Below, in pieces: positions 6,081 through 8,038 of a stretch of 8,038 nucleotides of DNA. Under the pieces are notes generated by a model. That model did not search any database. It was not told the DNA's origin and saw nothing but the letters and a program-made list of their open reading frames with translations. Positions within the stretch are counted from its first letter, which is position 1; every line of letters starts with the position of its first letter. Location: positions 1 to 8,038 of the forward strand of contig NZ_CABFMD010000018.1 in assembly GCF_901875555.1 (NCBI RefSeq), read 5' to 3'. Origin of the DNA: Streptococcus parasanguinis. GTDB lineage: Bacteria > Bacillota > Bacilli > Lactobacillales > Streptococcaceae. The position numbers were made by a program, and so were the translations under genes.

Positions 6081-6111
6081 ATAAAAAATAGTTTGAGATA
6101 ACATCTCAAAC
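6081..6111 (-). terminator. terminator-like hairpin at the end of the rRNA-tRNA operon
   Basis: A perfect 9-bp stem GTTTGAGAT / ATCTCAAAC (6111-6103 with 6099-6091) with a 3-base loop is followed by TATTTTTTAT (6090-6081). The stem is AT-rich and the T-run starts one base late, so it is probably leaky. The mreC Shine-Dalgarno lies seven bases downstream. Confidence 0.8.
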
Positions 6112-6123
6112 TTCGAAATTATA

Positions 6124-6211
6124 CGGAGAATGGGGGATTCGAACCCCCGCGCCAGTTACCCGACCTAACGATTTAGCAAACCGTCCTCTTCAGCCTCTTG
6201 AGTAATTCTCC
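6124..6211 (-). tRNA. tRNA-Ser(GCU)
   Basis: Class II tRNA with a long variable arm. The anticodon loop TTGCTAA reads codons AGU/AGC. The acceptor GGAGAAT/ATTCTCC is perfect, discriminator G. No encoded CCA. Last gene of the cluster. Confidence 0.95.
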
Positions 6212-6215
6212 AAAA

Positions 6216-6289
<74 letters not shown>

Positions 6290-6324
6290 AAGTTAAAAAC
6301 TTGGTAAATTGAACAATCGTTCAA

Positions 6325-6395
6325 AGCGGGTGACGAGAATCGAACTCGCGACAACAGCTTGGAAGGCTGTAGTTTTACCACTAAACTACACCCGC
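6325..6395 (-). tRNA. tRNA-Gly(UCC)
   Basis: Anticodon loop CTTCCAA, acceptor GCGGGTG, short D loop typical of tRNA-Gly, discriminator U. CCA not encoded. Confidence 0.95.
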
Positions 6396-6411
6396 TTATT
6401 ACTAAAAGGAA

Positions 6412-6484
6412 TGGCGCGAGACGGAATCGAACCGCCGACACATGGAGCTTCAATCCATTGCTCTACCAACTGAGCTACCGAGCC
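6412..6484 (-). tRNA. tRNA-Phe(GAA)
   Basis: Anticodon loop TTGAAGC, discriminator A, TTCGATT T loop. The acceptor GGCTCGG/TCGCGCC has one U-C mismatch at pair 4-69; all other stems pair well. CCA not encoded. Confidence 0.93.
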
Positions 6485-6487
6485 AAA

Positions 6488-6561
<74 letters not shown>

Positions 6562-6573
6562 ATAATATAAATA

Positions 6574-6663
6574 AGGAGGATGTGGGATTCGAACCCACGC
6601 ACGCTTTTACACGCCTGACGGTTTTCAAGACCGTTCCCTTCAGCCGGACTTGGGTAATCCTCC
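6574..6663 (-). tRNA. tRNA-Ser(UGA)
   Basis: Class II tRNA with a long variable arm. The anticodon loop CTTGAAA reads UCN codons. Acceptor GGAGGAT/ATCCTCC is perfect. The discriminator base reads U, where serine tRNAs normally have G. CCA not encoded. Confidence 0.94.
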
Positions 6664-6673
6664 AAGATAATAA

Positions 6674-6747
6674 TGGACCTTGTAGGACTTGAACCTACGA
6701 CCACTCGGTTATGAGCCGAGAGCTCTAACCAGCTGAGCTAAAGGTCC
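6674..6747 (-). tRNA. tRNA-Ile2(CAU), lysidine type
   Basis: The anticodon reads CAU (loop CTCATAA), so it could be called Met. The acceptor GGACCTT with C4-G69 and C5-G68 matches the TilS substrate pattern and, as I recall, the Bacillus tRNA-Ile2. The neighbouring order Met, Ile2, Ser, fMet also agrees. TilS would turn C34 into lysidine to read AUA. Confidence 0.78.
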
Positions 6748-6763
6748 GACAAGATCAACAATA

Positions 6764-6837
6764 TAGCGGCGAAGGGGATCGAACCCCCGACCTCCCGGGT
6801 ATGAACCGGACGCTCTAGCCAGCTGAGCTACACCGCC
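6764..6837 (-). tRNA. elongator tRNA-Met(CAU)
   Basis: Anticodon loop TTCATAC. Acceptor GGCGGTG with a G1-U72 pair, discriminator A, as in Bacillus elongator tRNA-Met. It differs clearly from the other two CAU tRNAs nearby. CCA not encoded. Confidence 0.92.
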
Positions 6838-6843
6838 ATAATA

Positions 6844-6917
6844 TCGGGAAGACAGGATTCGAACCTGCGACACCTTGGTCCCAAACCAAGTACTCTACCA
6901 AGCTGAGCTACTTCCCG
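6844..6917 (-). tRNA. tRNA-Pro(UGG)
   Basis: Anticodon loop TTTGGGA, C1-G72 start of the acceptor (CGGGAAG/CTTCCCG), discriminator A. CCA not encoded. Confidence 0.95.
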
Positions 6918-6936
6918 ATCTAAAGCTTCCGCTTTA

Positions 6937-7010
6937 TGCACCCTAGAGGAGTCGAACCTCTAACCGCCTGATTCGTAGTCAGGTACTCTATCCAGTTGAG
7001 CTAAGGGTGC
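6937..7010 (-). tRNA. tRNA-Arg(ACG), copy 2 in transcription order
   Basis: Anticodon loop CTACGAA; A34 becomes inosine to read CGU/CGC/CGA. Acceptor GCACCCT. Identical over all 74 bases to the copy at 7047-7120. CCA not encoded. Confidence 0.95.
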
Positions 7011-7046
7011 TCGTTATTATTCAATTATTACATAGCCTTGCGACCA

Positions 7047-7120
7047 TGCACCCTAGAGGAGTCGAACCTCTAACCGCCTGATTCGTAGTCAGGTACTCTA
7101 TCCAGTTGAGCTAAGGGTGC
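7047..7120 (-). tRNA. tRNA-Arg(ACG), copy 1 in transcription order
   Basis: Same 74-base sequence as the copy at 6937-7010. The spacers on either side are different, so only the tRNA itself is duplicated or retained. CCA not encoded. Confidence 0.95.
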
Positions 7121-7139
7121 TACTTTCAACCTTCGTCTA

Positions 7140-7225
7140 TGCCGAGGACCGGAATCGAACCGGTACGATCGTTACCAATCGCAGGATTTTAAGTCCTGTG
7201 CGTCTGCCAGTTCCGCCACCCCGGC
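7140..7225 (-). tRNA. tRNA-Leu(UAA)
   Basis: Class II tRNA, anticodon loop CTTAAAA, acceptor GCCGGGG/CCTCGGC with one G-U, discriminator A. CCA not encoded. Confidence 0.95.
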
Positions 7226-7232
7226 CTCCTCA

Positions 7233-7304
7233 AGCGAACGACGGGATTCGAACCCGCGACCCCCACCTTGGCAAGGTGGTGTTCTACCACTGAACTACGT
7301 TCGC
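7233..7304 (-). tRNA. tRNA-Gly(GCC)
   Basis: Anticodon loop TTGCCAA in a CCACC/GGTGG stem, acceptor GCGAACG, discriminator U. CCA not encoded. Confidence 0.95.
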
Positions 7305-7327
7305 ATTGCTTTCTTTATATAAAAAAA

Positions 7328-7400
7328 TGCCGGCTACATGACTTGAACACGCGACCCTCTGATTACAAATCAGATGCTCTACCAACTGAGCTAAGCCGGC
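7328..7400 (-). tRNA. tRNA-Thr(UGU)
   Basis: Anticodon loop TTTGTAA, acceptor GCCGGCT/AGCCGGC, discriminator A. The T stem has two G-U pairs. CCA not encoded. Confidence 0.95.
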
Positions 7401-7417
7401 TCATTATTATTCTCTTA

Positions 7418-7499
7418 TGCGGGTTAAGGGACTTGAACCCCCACGCCGTAAAGCGCCAGATCCTAAATCTGGTGCGTCTGCCAATTCCGCCAAACCCGC
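7418..7499 (-). tRNA. tRNA-Leu(UAG)
   Basis: Class II tRNA, anticodon loop TTTAGGA, acceptor GCGGGTT/AACCCGC, discriminator A. CCA not encoded. Confidence 0.95.
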
Positions 7500-7505
7500 A
7501 AAATA

Positions 7506-7578
7506 TGACCCGTACTGGGCTCGAACCAGTGACCCATTGATTAAAAGTCAATTGCTCTACCAACTGAGCTAACGAGTC
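7506..7578 (-). tRNA. tRNA-Lys(UUU)
   Basis: Anticodon loop CTTTTAA, acceptor GACTCGT/ACGGGTC with one U-G pair, discriminator A. CCA not encoded. Confidence 0.95.
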
Positions 7579-7602
7579 TTAAAATAATTTTCATTATCTT
7601 AA

Positions 7603-7675
7603 CGGTCCCGACGGGAATCGAACCCGCGATCTTCGCCGTGACAGGGCGACGTGATAACCGCTACACTACGGGACC
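7603..7675 (-). tRNA. tRNA-Asp(GUC)
   Basis: Anticodon loop CTGTCAC, acceptor GGTCCCG/CGGGACC, discriminator G as expected for Asp. CCA not encoded. Confidence 0.95.
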
Positions 7676-7677
7676 TA

Positions 7678-7750
7678 TGGGAGTTAACGGGATCGAACCG
7701 CTGACCCTCTGCTTGTAAGGCAGATGCTCTCCCAGCTGAGCTAAACTCCC
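7678..7750 (-). tRNA. tRNA-Val(UAC)
   Basis: Anticodon loop CTTACAA, acceptor GGGAGTT/AACTCCC, discriminator A. First complete tRNA after 5S rRNA. CCA not encoded. Confidence 0.95.
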
Positions 7751-7782
7751 TTATGGTCGTTTAACCTAATTGTATTTCAATT

Positions 7783-7801
7783 CCAACTAAGCTAAACTCC
7801 C
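7783..7801 (-). pseudogene. remnant of a tRNA-Val 5' end
   Basis: On the minus strand this 19-nt stretch (GGGAGTTTAGCTTAGTTGG) equals the first 19 bases of the tRNA-Val at 7732-7750 except for two C-to-T changes. Similarity ends there: no anticodon or T arm follows. It reads as a decayed partial copy of tRNA-Val between 5S and the intact gene. Confidence 0.7.
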
Positions 7802-7804
7802 AAA

Positions 7805-7828
7805 TGAGCCTAGTATCTACTAGGCTCA
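7805..7828 (-). promoter_or_regulatory. strong hairpin just after 5S rRNA (processing signal or weak terminator)
   Basis: TGAGCCTAGTA and TACTAGGCTCA are perfect inverted repeats two bases apart, in practice a stem of about 10 bp with a 4-base loop. Only TTT follows on the minus strand, so full termination is unlikely. It lies 7 bases after the 5S 3' end. Confidence 0.6.
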
Positions 7829-7835
7829 ATCTCTT

Positions 7836-7951
7836 GCTAAGCGACTACCTTATCTCACAGGGGGCAACCCCCAACTACTTCCGGCGTTCTAGGGCTTAAC
7901 TGCTGTGTTCGGCATGGGTACAGGTGTATCTCCTAGGCTATCGTCACTTAA
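7836..7951 (-). rRNA. rrf: 5S ribosomal RNA
   Basis: Complete 5S rRNA of about 116 bases. It runs from TTAAGTGACGATAGCC at the 5' end through the conserved CCCATGCCGAACACAG segment to GTCGCTTAGC, with terminal helix pairing between the ends. The sequence is typical of Streptococcus. Ends are estimated from the terminal stem and may be off by one or two bases. Confidence 0.96.
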
Positions 7952-8038
7952 CTCTGAATGTTTAAACATTCAAAATTGAATATCTATATTCTAACAAATT
8001 TCTAAACCTCTGTAAATATCCTCAGTTAATTTGGATAA
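7952..8038 (-). other. 23S-5S intergenic spacer of the rRNA operon
   Basis: AT-rich sequence upstream of 5S in the operon. It contains a perfect 16-bp palindrome GAATGTTTAAACATTC (7956-7971) next to the 5S 5' end and a smaller inverted repeat (7978-7991), probably processing signals. I do not see 23S sequence, which should lie beyond the right edge. Confidence 0.7.

Noticed and set aside
6062..6109. Extended mreC start at TTG 6109
   Set aside because: It would begin inside the tRNA-operon terminator hairpin and lacks a Shine-Dalgarno. ATG 6061 has GAAGG at proper spacing and fits MreC length.
6937..7120. CRISPR-like or mobile-element repeat at the two identical 74-base copies
   Set aside because: Both copies fold as complete tRNA-Arg(ACG). 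No further repeats, terminal inverted repeats or target-site duplications are seen.

Overview
The window looks like a chromosome segment from a Streptococcus, probably of the Mitis/Sanguinis type. The support is the strongly streptococcal Prs, PcsB and MreC/MreD sequences, the streptococcal 5S rRNA, the order of the large tRNA cluster next to it, and the low GC content. In streptococci pcsB, mreCD and prs usually lie near the replication origin, so this is probably origin-proximal. That placement comes from recalled gene order and is not visible here.

Almost everything reads on the minus strand, so the biological order runs from the right end to the left. On the right are the end of an rRNA operon (23S-5S spacer, 5S rRNA at 7836-7951), a hairpin, a 19-nt degenerate copy of the 5' end of tRNA-Val, and 18 tRNA genes (7750 down to 6124): Val, Asp, Lys, Leu, Thr, Gly, Leu, Arg, Arg, Pro, Met, Ile2, Ser, fMet, Phe, Gly, Ile, Ser. 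A terminator-like hairpin follows, and the mreC ribosome binding site begins almost at once. mreC and mreD (cell elongation machinery) are translationally close. Next is pcsB (septal peptidoglycan hydrolase) with its own promoter, a good match to a WalR (VicR) box and a strong terminator. prs (PRPP synthase) has its own promoter. Its terminator is followed directly by the ribosome binding site of a 46-codon basic ORF (2063-2203).

The most unusual part is the left third. A near-consensus promoter drives a small secreted protein of 233 residues with one Ig-like domain, ending in LPKTSAAK. This looks like a sortase motif, but no hydrophobic anchor or charged tail follows it. After a UUCG-loop terminator comes a membrane-anchored class B-type sortase of 282 residues with intact His, Cys and Arg. 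The two appear to form a dedicated enzyme-substrate pair with a non-canonical sorting signal. A bidirectional terminator separates them from the 3' end of a plus-strand gene resembling the tail of an Rpn/PD-(D/E)XK nuclease-transposase protein, cut by the left edge.

A theme recurs three times: a terminator hairpin is followed by the next gene's ribosome binding site with no room for a promoter (tRNA operon to mreC, prs to the small ORF, substrate to sortase). This suggests partial read-through sets expression ratios. It is inference and needs transcript data. There is no gene-free stretch longer than 300 bases.
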